From: Gracilibacillus sp. YIM 98692
GTDB taxonomy: Bacteria; Bacillota; Bacilli; Bacillales; Amphibacillaceae
Assembly (NCBI RefSeq): GCF_010993965.1
Contig: NZ_WIXM01000003.1
Location: 62,001 to 126,000, forward strand
Direction of reading: 5' to 3'
DNA length: 64,000 bases
The notes beneath the pieces are model-generated. The model was not told the DNA's origin. It was given only the letters and a program-made list of their open reading frames with translations, and searched no databases. A program made the translations under genes and the position numbers. Every line of letters starts with the position of its first letter. The stretch's first letter is position 1. Below are positions 36,952-44,158 of this stretch, one piece after another.

Positions 36952-38205
36952 TTACCTTTTTTGAATTTGATACAGGTTATTTCCTAACTTCCTTATAATA
37001 AGATGACTACTCTCCCCCTCTATCTCATCTAATTTCCTGTAAAAATCCTTGATTTCTTTTTCTGTTAGCGAGAAGCGGCGTTTCCGTTTCTTATTACCTT
37101 TCATAAGAAATGGCATTTTGGTCAAGGATAATTTTTTTGGTTGTGGCGGCAGTTGAATCCTATTACATAAACGTAGAATAGATTCATAGGAAAAATTGTC
37201 CTTTGACCAGTTACAATAGTAAAACAAACCTTTTTCGCTCTGATCCATTTGCTTTGCATGATCTTGGGGTTCGTTCTTATATAGTATATCCTCTAGACGA
37301 GCATTTACTTCATCTTTATTAGAAGCCTTAAATCCCAGTTGATTAGGAATATTCATCTCATTTGAGGTGAAAGGTACATAGGAGATTAATGGTTTTCCAA
37401 GCAGAAATGCCTCAATACCTGAGGTACAACCATTGTGTATAATGACTTTAGCAGCCAAAAGCCACTTAATAATGTTCCCTTCATGAACCACATGTACGTT
37501 ATGATTACCAGCGAGAGCTTTACGGTAAGATGCAAAGTTTTCTCCTGGATGCGGTCTAATGATAATATTTATATTCGGAAATTTTTCGCATGTTTCTTTA
37601 ATCATTTCCAAAAAGATGTAATATAATTGTTTGATATGTTTAAAATGAATGTTATCTTTCTTCCCTTTTGCTGCATTATATTGAGAAAATCTCGTATTGA
37701 TTAAAATAAACTCTCCATATTTATTTATGATTTGTTCTGTATCTTCTTTATAGATACTCATAAATTTCGGTTTTAAAAGATCGAATCGTGGATTTCCAAC
37801 AATATGGCACTTCTTTTTATAATCTGGATTCGCTCCAATAATAACTTCTTTTTGATATGATCCCCAACAGTATTCCTGTGTGACTAACTGAAGCATATCT
37901 CTTCTCATTCTATCTCGAAGATATTGTTTCTCTTTAAAAAGTAGCCCTTCCTCATCCAATTCAACTATCTCGTGACCATTTTTTTTGACATTTGTAATAA
38001 TCCTTTTTCTAAATCCATGTGGACCGCCTTTTGAAAAGAAAATCCCTTTTGGATATTCCTCTGCTGCTAATTCAACCATGATATGATCACCAAGAACAAC
38101 TTGATATCCTTCCTTGGCGGCATAATAGGATAATAGTAACTTAGCATCTGATTCTCTAACTTTTACTTCTACAGGTAAATATAACAATCCTTTATTTTTT
38201 TTCAC
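36952..38205 (-). CDS. Surface carbohydrate biosynthesis protein, GT-B-like, copy B
   Basis: 417 aa paralogue of the 33770-35038 protein with the same landmarks: LLYLPVEVKVRESDAKLLLSY, GIFFSKGGPHGFRKR, HIVGNPRFDLL, IIRPHPGE and AAKVIIHNGCTSGIEAFLLG. GTG start at 38205 behind AGAAGGGTTGTACAAAG. It is convergent with small peptide A. A GC-rich repeat lies immediately upstream, between it and the next gene of the probable transcript. Presumed transferase for a spore-surface glycan. Confidence 0.75.
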   Translation of the reverse strand: MKKNKGLLYLPVEVKVRESDAKLLLSYYAAKEGYQVVLGDHIMVELAAEEYPKGIFFSKGGPHGFRKRIITNVKKNGHEIVELDEEGLLFKEKQYLRDRMRRDMLQLVTQEYCWGSYQKEVIIGANPDYKKKCHIVGNPRFDLLKPKFMSIYKEDTEQIINKYGEFILINTRFSQYNAAKGKKDNIHFKHIKQLYYIFLEMIKETCEKFPNINIIIRPHPGENFASYRKALAGNHNVHVVHEGNIIKWLLAAKVIIHNGCTSGIEAFLLGKPLISYVPFTSNEMNIPNQLGFKASNKDEVNARLEDILYKNEPQDHAKQMDQSEKGLFYYCNWSKDNFSYESILRLCNRIQLPPQPKKLSLTKMPFLMKGNKKRKRRFSLTEKEIKDFYRKLDEIEGESSHLIIRKLGNNLYQIQKR

Positions 38206-38295
38206 CTTTGTACAACCCTTCTAGAATAATATACTAAGAAAAACTTGGTTCGCTCTTATTCCTTGTATAATTGGCGAGCTTCATCACCGATGATA

Positions 38296-38520
38296 TGATT
38301 CGGGTGAACGGAAGGCGACGACTCCAGCGGGAAAGCATGTGTCCGAAGACCCCGCAGAGCGAAGCATGAGCTCGGGGAGGCTGAGGCCATGCCCGCGGAA
38401 AGCGTTCGCCTGAAGAGAACCCGAACGGTGGGATAGCATCCAAAATAGAACACTATGGTAGAGAAAACTTGTCGATTGCCCAACCTTGATGAAGTCAGAG
38501 ACGTAGTTACGCTTTTAACC
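38296..38520. repeat. GC-rich Bacillaceae intergenic repeat followed by R2 copy 2
   Basis: 38296-38425 is a GC-rich block with CGACGACTCCAGCGGGA, CCGAAGACCCCGCAG, GGAGGCTGAGGCC and GCCCGCGGAAAGCG, a mobile palindromic repeat seen in many Bacillaceae genomes. It differs sharply in composition from its surroundings. It is followed at 38463-38515 by the R2 fragment shared with 33609-33660. Apparent frames in this block are artefacts of high GC. Confidence 0.75.
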
Positions 38521-38525
38521 CTAAA

Positions 38526-38831
38526 CTAAGTTCTTTCCTTTAAAATATCGATCATTTCTTCAAATGCCGCTTTGCTTTCCTCTATCATGGAGTCCAGAGA
38601 CAGAGAAATTTCCTCTAAATCAGGTGATGGGTCTTCATACCTTGAACCATTAGCTTGTTGATTCTCTAAATGCATAAACATATAAGTCATTAACATATTG
38701 AGCGTGTTATTCTCTAAAAAAATAAAACTATTATTATCCTTTTGCTGACTTTCATTGTTTAACCGGTCGGTATATTGTCTCATAGAATTCCGAATCAGTT
38801 GTTGCATCAACTCATTGTTTTTGTTATTCAT
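38526..38831 (-). CDS. Hypothetical protein, 101 aa, Asn/Gln-rich
   Basis: Start placed at ATG 38831, 9 bp behind AAGGAGG; the frame from 38861 would include that site. The ATG overlaps the stop of the preceding gene by 8 bp, indicating translational coupling. Sequence: MNNKNNELMQQLIRNSMRQY, an Asn/Gln-rich middle, then an acidic helical C-terminus (SLDSMIEESKAAFEEMIDIL). Not recognised. Part of the operon that begins with cysteine-rich copy B; absent from module A. Confidence 0.65.
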   Translation of the reverse strand: MNNKNNELMQQLIRNSMRQYTDRLNNESQQKDNNSFIFLENNTLNMLMTYMFMHLENQQANGSRYEDPSPDLEEISLSLDSMIEESKAAFEEMIDILKERT

Positions 38832-39411
38832 CCTCATATACCTCCTTCTCATCATCAACATTGTCTACCTTACCATTAATGTTGATTTGATTCAGAGCAT
38901 TTATTCCCTGAGTAATCTCATCCCCATATGTAAAACCTTGTATGCTGCCTGAATAAGAGGCTTCTGGAAGCCATTTGATTTGAAAGTTAGGAAATGTTAC
39001 TGTCTCGGAAGGTTCAAGTGTACGCTTATCATTCGGTTTTAGCCAAAATTCTTCTTTATCTGTCGGTTCATTAAGTCTCTCCCATGCATTTGTTAATCGG
39101 ACTGTTTGCCTTGAATTTTTATACAAATATTTACCAGAAAAATCGAAAACAGAATCTGAAGATACTTTTATACAAATATATGGATTAGTAAGCGGCTCAC
39201 CTCCTATATTTTGAATGTGATAGGAACCAAGGCAAAAATTTTCACGTCCAGGTTCATGGGATATATTTAAAGAATAGGTGAAGTAACTAATAACTTGAAA
39301 TTTTTTCGATGCTTTTATTTCCGTAACTAATGATTTCATTTCTTTTAGGTAAGAAGTATTCATTTCTTGCCAATTCAACATTTTCTTACGTACATCATTC
39401 ATTTTATCCAT
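38824..39411 (-). CDS. Hypothetical protein, 195 aa
   Basis: Start placed at ATG 39411 behind GGAGGTG; an in-frame GTG at 39429 overlaps that site. A helical N-terminus (about 1-40) is followed by a beta-rich domain: FCLGSYHIQNIGGEPLTNPY, ICIKVSSDSVFDFSGK and FWLKPNDKRTLEPSETVTFP. The latter resembles an adaptor or Ig-like fold in which NxGG-type loops are common. Acidic C-terminal tail. No family recognised. It overlaps the 101-aa gene and lies 117 bp after the cysteine-rich copy B, behind that gene's terminator. Confidence 0.65.
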   Translation of the reverse strand: MDKMNDVRKKMLNWQEMNTSYLKEMKSLVTEIKASKKFQVISYFTYSLNISHEPGRENFCLGSYHIQNIGGEPLTNPYICIKVSSDSVFDFSGKYLYKNSRQTVRLTNAWERLNEPTDKEEFWLKPNDKRTLEPSETVTFPNFQIKWLPEASYSGSIQGFTYGDEITQGINALNQININGKVDNVDDEKEVYEDE

Positions 39412-39485
39412 AAAATCATTCACCTCCACAAAGGATATTGAGTTAAATCCTTATTTCTCTTATGCTTTCTGATAGAATAAAAATA

Positions 39486-39510
39486 AAGAGAGGAGTATTT
39501 TCCTCTCTTT
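39486..39510 (-). terminator. Terminator of cysteine-rich gene copy B
   Basis: AAAGAGAGGA / TCCTCTCTTT stem followed by ATTTTTA on the minus strand, matching the terminator of copy A. Confidence 0.8.
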
Positions 39511-39527
39511 AAACCTATGCTGAAAAA

Positions 39528-40217
39528 TTATCCGTTATCACCTGTATCGCCATTCCCATTGTTAGGGAAAACGGCAGGGCATTGTAGTGGAATGGTTGGT
39601 GCTGGACATGGCGGGAATGGTAGTATATCTCTTGGTTGACAGAAGTCGGCAACAAGCTCAAGCGTTACAGGAAAAGTGGATTGAATACTTTGGCATAGAC
39701 GAACTGTCACAGTCACATCCAGTTCATCCACCTCAGTTGTTGTTCCAGGATCACACGCTGCTGTACAAACAAAGCAGTCTAAATCAGTAAAAGTTACATC
39801 TATGTCTGTACCCTCCGGTGCACATAAAATGACCTGCTCACAGCGGGTGAATTCTACAGTACCGACTTCGACTGTTGCTCCTCCAAGCTCTGGTACTAAG
39901 TCTACAAAAATAGTTACTTCAAAGTTTTTGCGAAGGTTCACAATTTGTAATGTCACTTCTGCCCCATCAACTACAAATACCTGATCTTCTCGATCCAATA
40001 CCTCGATCGGATTGTCTTCAGCAGGAGCAACCGTACATGTAACAGTATCAAGATCAACATCGTCACACTCTAATTGATCACCAGTTACAGGGTTGACCGG
40101 TAAATCTAAGTCATTTAAAGTTAGATCAAAAGTTGCTTCGTTTAGAATCCAGTCAAATACTTTCTCTGTGTTAATACACAGAAGTTCCTGCCCTCCAGTT
40201 AAATTATCTGCTTGCAT
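39528..40217 (-). CDS. Cysteine-rich putative spore-surface protein, copy B
   Basis: 229 aa, same length as copy A and nearly identical, with all cysteines kept. Differences are mostly conservative and cluster near DRED-QVF and the last ten residues (TGDNG against TNDIG). The flanking promoter and terminator are also conserved, so the unit duplicated with its control signals and has diverged little, unlike the glycan genes around it. Inferred outer spore-layer structural protein. ATG behind GGAGGTG. Confidence 0.7.
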   Translation of the reverse strand: MQADNLTGGQELLCINTEKVFDWILNEATFDLTLNDLDLPVNPVTGDQLECDDVDLDTVTCTVAPAEDNPIEVLDREDQVFVVDGAEVTLQIVNLRKNFEVTIFVDLVPELGGATVEVGTVEFTRCEQVILCAPEGTDIDVTFTDLDCFVCTAACDPGTTTEVDELDVTVTVRLCQSIQSTFPVTLELVADFCQPRDILPFPPCPAPTIPLQCPAVFPNNGNGDTGDNG

Positions 40218-40252
40218 TATGCAAACACCTCCAAATAAGATTAATGTCCTTA

Positions 40253-40281
40253 TAGCCTATGACAGTACCCTACAAAACGTT
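40253..40281 (-). promoter_or_regulatory. Sigma-K-like promoter, cysteine-rich copy B
   Basis: AC, 17 bp, CATAGGCTA, identical -10 to copy A, 36 bp before the ATG. Confidence 0.65.
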
Positions 40282-40446
40282 TTAGTGAATTAGCGGAAAT
40301 ATCATGATATTTAGGAAGTTGGGTGAATATCATACTTACAATAGTACTCCGCAATTGCACAACAACAACCATGACTTACAGTAGTGCTTAAGGTTAGAAC
40401 GCAAGGGCAGAACGTTTCCAATTAGCAAAAACATAGCACATCTGTC

Positions 40447-40473
40447 ACGATTTGATGTTTCATCAATATTATA
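40447..40473 (+). promoter_or_regulatory. Sigma-K-like promoter, coiled-coil gene copy B
   Basis: AC, 16 bp, AATATTATA (one mismatch to CATANNNTA), 28 bp before the ATG. Confidence 0.5.
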
Positions 40474-40501
40474 TTAATGTACTGAAAAAGGGTGAATACT
40501 C

Positions 40502-41671
40502 ATGTATCAATATAGGCTGTATAACTCTGAAGACGTTGGGAAATTAAAACGAGATCTAGAAGTCTATAAATCTACGTTAGAATCCTTAGATTCGAGTGAG
40601 GAATCCAAATATCTCAAGACGCAAAGGGAATTATATGATTTAAAATTAAAATTTTCTAAATTTAAAGGGGAAATGAAGGTTATGGAAGAAATGTATCAAG
40701 AGAAAATAACCGAGTATGAAAAGCAGGAGCAAATACTTTCCGGGCAAATACAATCTATTAATAATTCTATAAATCAACTAAAACGAGACGTGAACTTAAT
40801 TAAAGGTGAAGTGAAAGAAATGCGTTTTAAAGAAATGCATGAAAAGATGAATATGGTAATTAGTAAGACAGAAGATAATTTAACAAATATTAAAAATCAA
40901 ATCGATACACAAAAACAAGAATTTTCACAACTAAAAGAACAGGTGAAATCAAACCCTCCTAAGAAAACAACTCGTCGTAGAATGTCAGAATACAGACAAT
41001 TACAAAATATGCTGCAATCTAATAATATGAATCAAGCTTCCAACCAAACTAATAATAGCATGACAAATAGAAGTAGAAATCAATCAACATCAATCAACCA
41101 TAAATCTCGTCGAACAAGATCTTTTGACAATAATCAAAATACTATATCAATAAATAAAGGAACAAAAACCTTTCACAGTTCTCAATATGGCTTAAACAAG
41201 AATATCATTACCCGAACGTCTACACCAGAAAAACCAAAAAAAGTAAATAATGACAGTAATAAGCATTACAACGAAAAAACTTCCGAATCTAAGAAGGAAA
41301 AAACTTCTTCTCTTTCCAACGATAATTCTACAAAAAAAAGCATAGAAACACCTCTGAATACTAAAAACCACTCAGAAAAGAATATAGAGCAACCTCAAAA
41401 ACAAGACACAAACCGTGTATCTACCGATAACAATACTTCTCCAAACACAACAGACGAACCCATTTCAAATAAAACAGATAAGACTAATCAAGGTATTACC
41501 GCTACAAAAAATACGACAGACGAAAATTCTATTTCTACAAAAACTAAAACAAAAGAAGGCTTCACATCTACAGAAAAACAAAATAATGAAAAAAATCAAC
41601 GAGATGATCAGGAGCAATCAAGCATAAAAAAAGATTTGGCTTCATTCTTTAACATCTTCAGGAAGGGTTAA
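40502..41671 (+). CDS. Coiled-coil protein with long disordered Lys/Asn/Thr tail, copy B
   Basis: 389 aa. Residues about 5-150 are coiled coil (LKRDLEVYKSTLESLDSSEE, INNSINQLKRDVNLIKGEVK). Residues about 155-250 are basic and Asn/Ser-rich, matching copy A (MSEYRQLQNMLQSNNMNQAS, SSQYGLNKN). Residues about 250-375 are low-complexity Lys/Thr/Asn/Glu sequence, and the end is KKDLASFFNIFRKG, a short amphipathic helix. No family recognised. It forms an operon with the JAMM gene 3 bp downstream. The tail length suggests a fibrous or glycosylated spore-surface component. Confidence 0.7.
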   Translation: MYQYRLYNSEDVGKLKRDLEVYKSTLESLDSSEESKYLKTQRELYDLKLKFSKFKGEMKVMEEMYQEKITEYEKQEQILSGQIQSINNSINQLKRDVNLIKGEVKEMRFKEMHEKMNMVISKTEDNLTNIKNQIDTQKQEFSQLKEQVKSNPPKKTTRRRMSEYRQLQNMLQSNNMNQASNQTNNSMTNRSRNQSTSINHKSRRTRSFDNNQNTISINKGTKTFHSSQYGLNKNIITRTSTPEKPKKVNNDSNKHYNEKTSESKKEKTSSLSNDNSTKKSIETPLNTKNHSEKNIEQPQKQDTNRVSTDNNTSPNTTDEPISNKTDKTNQGITATKNTTDENSISTKTKTKEGFTSTEKQNNEKNQRDDQEQSSIKKDLASFFNIFRKG

Positions 41672-41674
41672 AAT

Positions 41675-42076
41675 ATGAATAAAAAAAAGATCATTATACC
41701 GCAATTCATTTATAATAAAATGCTTGAAAATGGCAGGTCACATCTACCCTATGAATCATGCGGCTTGTTATCGGGTAAGGATAATCATGTTCTGTCCATA
41801 TGGCCATTGAAAAACGAAGTGAAGTCAGTAAGCCGTTTCTTTGTTAAAAAGGAAATAGTTGAGGAATCCATACAAAAAATAAAACAACTGGAAGAACAGG
41901 TATTAGCCATTTATCACACTCATCCAACTACAGACCCTGTTCCTTCCAGTTATGATGTTTTAAATCATTCTGATGATAATGTAGATATGGTTATTATTTC
42001 ATATAAAACAAATTCACCAAAAACAAAATGGTATCACATTCAAGGCTCCAATTATGTTGAGCGCCTTTTTTTATAG
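41675..42076 (+). CDS. JAMM/MPN-family metalloprotease (M67-like)
   Basis: 133 aa, a single MPN domain. The full JAMM zinc motif is present: Glu27 in LPYESCGLLSG, then His81, His83, Ser91 and Asp94 in HTHPTTDPVPSSYD (HxH-x7-S-x2-D). Such enzymes cleave peptide or isopeptide bonds; bacterial ones also act in cysteine and cofactor pathways with ThiS/MoaD-like carriers. Here it lies 3 bp after the coiled-coil gene and 75 bp before the small Gly-Gly-Cys peptide, so that peptide or the coiled-coil protein is a candidate substrate. This is inference. Confidence 0.88.
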   Translation: MNKKKIIIPQFIYNKMLENGRSHLPYESCGLLSGKDNHVLSIWPLKNEVKSVSRFFVKKEIVEESIQKIKQLEEQVLAIYHTHPTTDPVPSSYDVLNHSDDNVDMVIISYKTNSPKTKWYHIQGSNYVERLFL

Positions 42077-42111
42077 ATCCTTCCTAATCGTCCAACCTCT
42101 TTTGCATCTTT

Positions 42112-42131
42112 AATACTATAATGCACTATAA
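42112..42131 (+). promoter_or_regulatory. Conserved 20-bp upstream box of small peptide B
   Basis: Identical over 20 bp to 36675-36694, again followed by GGGAGCTGATA and the start codon. Confidence 0.5.
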
Positions 42132-42151
42132 AAGAAGGGAGCTGATACAAA

Positions 42152-42277
42152 TTGAAAGCAAAAACAATAAGAAGAAAAGTAAAACCTGTCAAACGTTCTA
42201 ATCAACCGATTGAAATCAATTCCTCAACCATTAAAAGAACAACGATAAAACGAAAAGGTGGCTGCTGCCTGAAATAA
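42152..42277 (+). CDS. Small basic Gly-Gly-Cys peptide, copy B
   Basis: 41 aa with a TTG start behind GGGAGCTGAT: starts MKAKTIRRKVKPVKR, has SNQPIEINSSTIKRTTI in the middle and ends KRKGGCCLK. Its core matches peptide A while the N-terminus has diverged, and codon changes between the two are largely silent or conservative. Basic, with adjacent cysteines at the end. Lies last in the coiled-coil/JAMM group. Confidence 0.62.
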   Translation: MKAKTIRRKVKPVKRSNQPIEINSSTIKRTTIKRKGGCCLK

Positions 42278-42713
42278 TTTAGTTATAAAAAATCTCCTTC
42301 AAATAGGATTAAAGAACGACTTTATTACTGGATAAATGTGTCCAATCTATATCTACATGCTGTTTGTTCTCCTATCCCATAAATTATTAATAAGTGACAG
42401 AATAAAGAGCATGTTTTTCACATGCTCCATTCTTTTGAATTTTTTATCCTCCTCTCAAAAACTATTACCCACTATTTTTCAAGTTTTATGCACCTATTTC
42501 ACATAATCCTTCGTTAAAATAATCCCTACTATAGAATTTCCTTTATACAAATAATTGTTACCCTACTAATTCTGCCAATTTCAAAGGTTTCAAAAGTCTA
42601 TGTTTTTTGGGGCAAATGAAATTTCATTGATCAACATGCTAGATAGGTATCTTTTAAGCTTTGCAAAAGGTATACTTTTCTTTTATTTGTTATACTTAAA
42701 TGGATACTATATA
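42278..42713. other. Intergenic region with one hairpin
   Basis: No supported gene. GAGCATG / CATGCTC at 42407-42427 is a small hairpin with a T-rich right flank that could end the + strand transcript. The rest is A/T-rich DNA. Confidence 0.5.
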
Positions 42714-43892
42714 TTAATCTTTAGCATTTAGAAGTATTTCTGCAACTTCTCTAATAGCACCTTTACCTCCATCAACTTTAGTAACATAATCTGCCGCGTC
42801 TTTAACACTTTCTATTCCATCATTTACTGTACAGCCGAATCCTACAGCTTTTATTACTTCTAGATCATTGATATCATCACCAATATAAGCAATTTCATCA
42901 TAACTTAAATCAAACTTCCCACACATTTCATCAAGAATTTTCATTTTATTTTTAATACCGAGATATACTATATCAACCTTCATTTTTGCTGCTCTTCTTT
43001 TAACTAATTCAATATTTTCTCCTGTTATTATACCAGTTTTTAATCCTTTTTCTTGTAACAGTTTAAAACCCATGCCGTCTTTTGTATTAAACTTTTTGAG
43101 TTCATGTCCCGTTTCTGAATAATACATTCCCCCATCAGTTAACACTCCATCACAGTCTGCCAATAAACATTTAATATTACGTATTTTTTCATTTCCGCAA
43201 GATTTTTGGCCTGTTGTCCTTTTGAGTAAGTTTTCGACTAATATCCAATCATTAGGTTCATCTATTTCATAATAAGATTCCTCTCGCAATTCTACGGTAG
43301 CCACATTTCCTGAAATACGACACTTAGTTTTTAGTAATCTATTTCTCGATGTAATATAAAAAGCACCATTTTCAACTAAAAAACCATCAAACTCTTGTCT
43401 TCGCGGCCTATTCAACGGATCATAATTCACTGGTTTCGCAGTAAGGTTTGATTTTTCCCATATAAACCGTTTTTGCCTAACAACAGATAGGACACTATCA
43501 ATTGTTACATGGCTATATTTTTCAATACCTTTATTTAAATCCCTACTAGTCAAAAGTGGAGAAGTAGCTTGTACTAAAACAATATCTTCAAAATAATAAT
43601 TTGATGCAAATTCAAGCATTACTGACTCAGTACTTGCTGAATCCGTAGATACATCTTTAGAGCGACCTATTACCATTATTTTATCAGACCCGTATTGATT
43701 AACCGTGTATTTTATTTCATTACTATCCGTAGCGACTACAACCTTATCAATTTTTTCACAATTAACAGCAGCATCTAAAACCCAATATACTAGTGGACGT
43801 CCATTAATTTTTTTTACATTTTTTAGTGGAATAGATTTACTCTTCCCTCTTAAAGGTATAAATGCCACTGTCTTGCCAATTCTGCTCACCAT
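42714..43892 (-). CDS. Fusion: acylneuraminate cytidylyltransferase + KdsC-type HAD phosphatase
   Basis: 392 aa. Residues about 7-225 are a CMP-nonulosonate synthetase: AFIPLRGKSKSIPLKNVKKI, VVATDSNEI, LVQATSPLLTSRD and NGAFYIT. Residues about 238-390 are a KdsC/YrbI-like HAD phosphatase: LLADCDGVLTDG with Asp246 and Asp248, then TGENIELVKRRA, YIGDDINDLEVI and GGKGAIREVAE. The pairing suggests that the nonulosonate is made as a 9-phosphate (Neu5Ac-9-P or KDN-9-P), dephosphorylated and then CMP-activated by one protein. CMP synthetase-HAD fusions exist in animals and some bacteria. ATG behind GGGGAGAG; a GTG four codons downstream is less well placed. Confidence 0.88.
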   Translation of the reverse strand: MVSRIGKTVAFIPLRGKSKSIPLKNVKKINGRPLVYWVLDAAVNCEKIDKVVVATDSNEIKYTVNQYGSDKIMVIGRSKDVSTDSASTESVMLEFASNYYFEDIVLVQATSPLLTSRDLNKGIEKYSHVTIDSVLSVVRQKRFIWEKSNLTAKPVNYDPLNRPRRQEFDGFLVENGAFYITSRNRLLKTKCRISGNVATVELREESYYEIDEPNDWILVENLLKRTTGQKSCGNEKIRNIKCLLADCDGVLTDGGMYYSETGHELKKFNTKDGMGFKLLQEKGLKTGIITGENIELVKRRAAKMKVDIVYLGIKNKMKILDEMCGKFDLSYDEIAYIGDDINDLEVIKAVGFGCTVNDGIESVKDAADYVTKVDGGKGAIREVAEILLNAKD

Positions 43893-43904
43893 TTATCTCT
43901 CCCC

Positions 43905-44140
43905 ATACTTTAACTTTGGAAACTTTTTCAATAAATTAGGACTTCATTTTTTATAGTCTAAAGCTTTCCTTTGTAGAAGTAATACCAAACTCTTCACACC
44001 ATTCTTTTAGCTATGCAAGTTGTTCAACCCTGAACTCTAAATATTCTCTGTGCTGAGCATAGGTATCACCTAAAGAACGAATGGGATTTGGATATGATGC
44101 ATTTTATTGTTATGGCGTTAGTAACTCCTTGTTATTTCTA
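43905..44140 (-). pseudogene. Internally deleted duplicate of neuB
   Basis: The sequence aligns with both ends of the neuB gene at 45394-46266. About 43905-43973 matches its 3' end (near 45410-45480), and 43974-44140 matches 45977-46140 (ATACCAAACTC, CTCTAAATATTCTCT, GGATTTGGAT). About 500 bp between them are missing and several bases have drifted, so no product is made. The upstream bases of both following genes (TATCTCTCCCC-type) are also shared, showing that a neuB-next-gene junction was duplicated. Confidence 0.75.
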
Positions 44141-44158
44141 ATTAATTAATAAATTAAA

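Noticed and set aside
38234-38483. Two overlapping 69-75 codon frames in the GC-rich block
   Set aside because: They arise from a GC-rich Bacillaceae repeat; composition and lack of ribosome sites argue against coding.
41655-41671. Possible membrane anchor at the end of the 389-aa coiled-coil protein
   Set aside because: The final helix is short and amphipathic (LASFFNIFRKG), not long enough for a membrane span.
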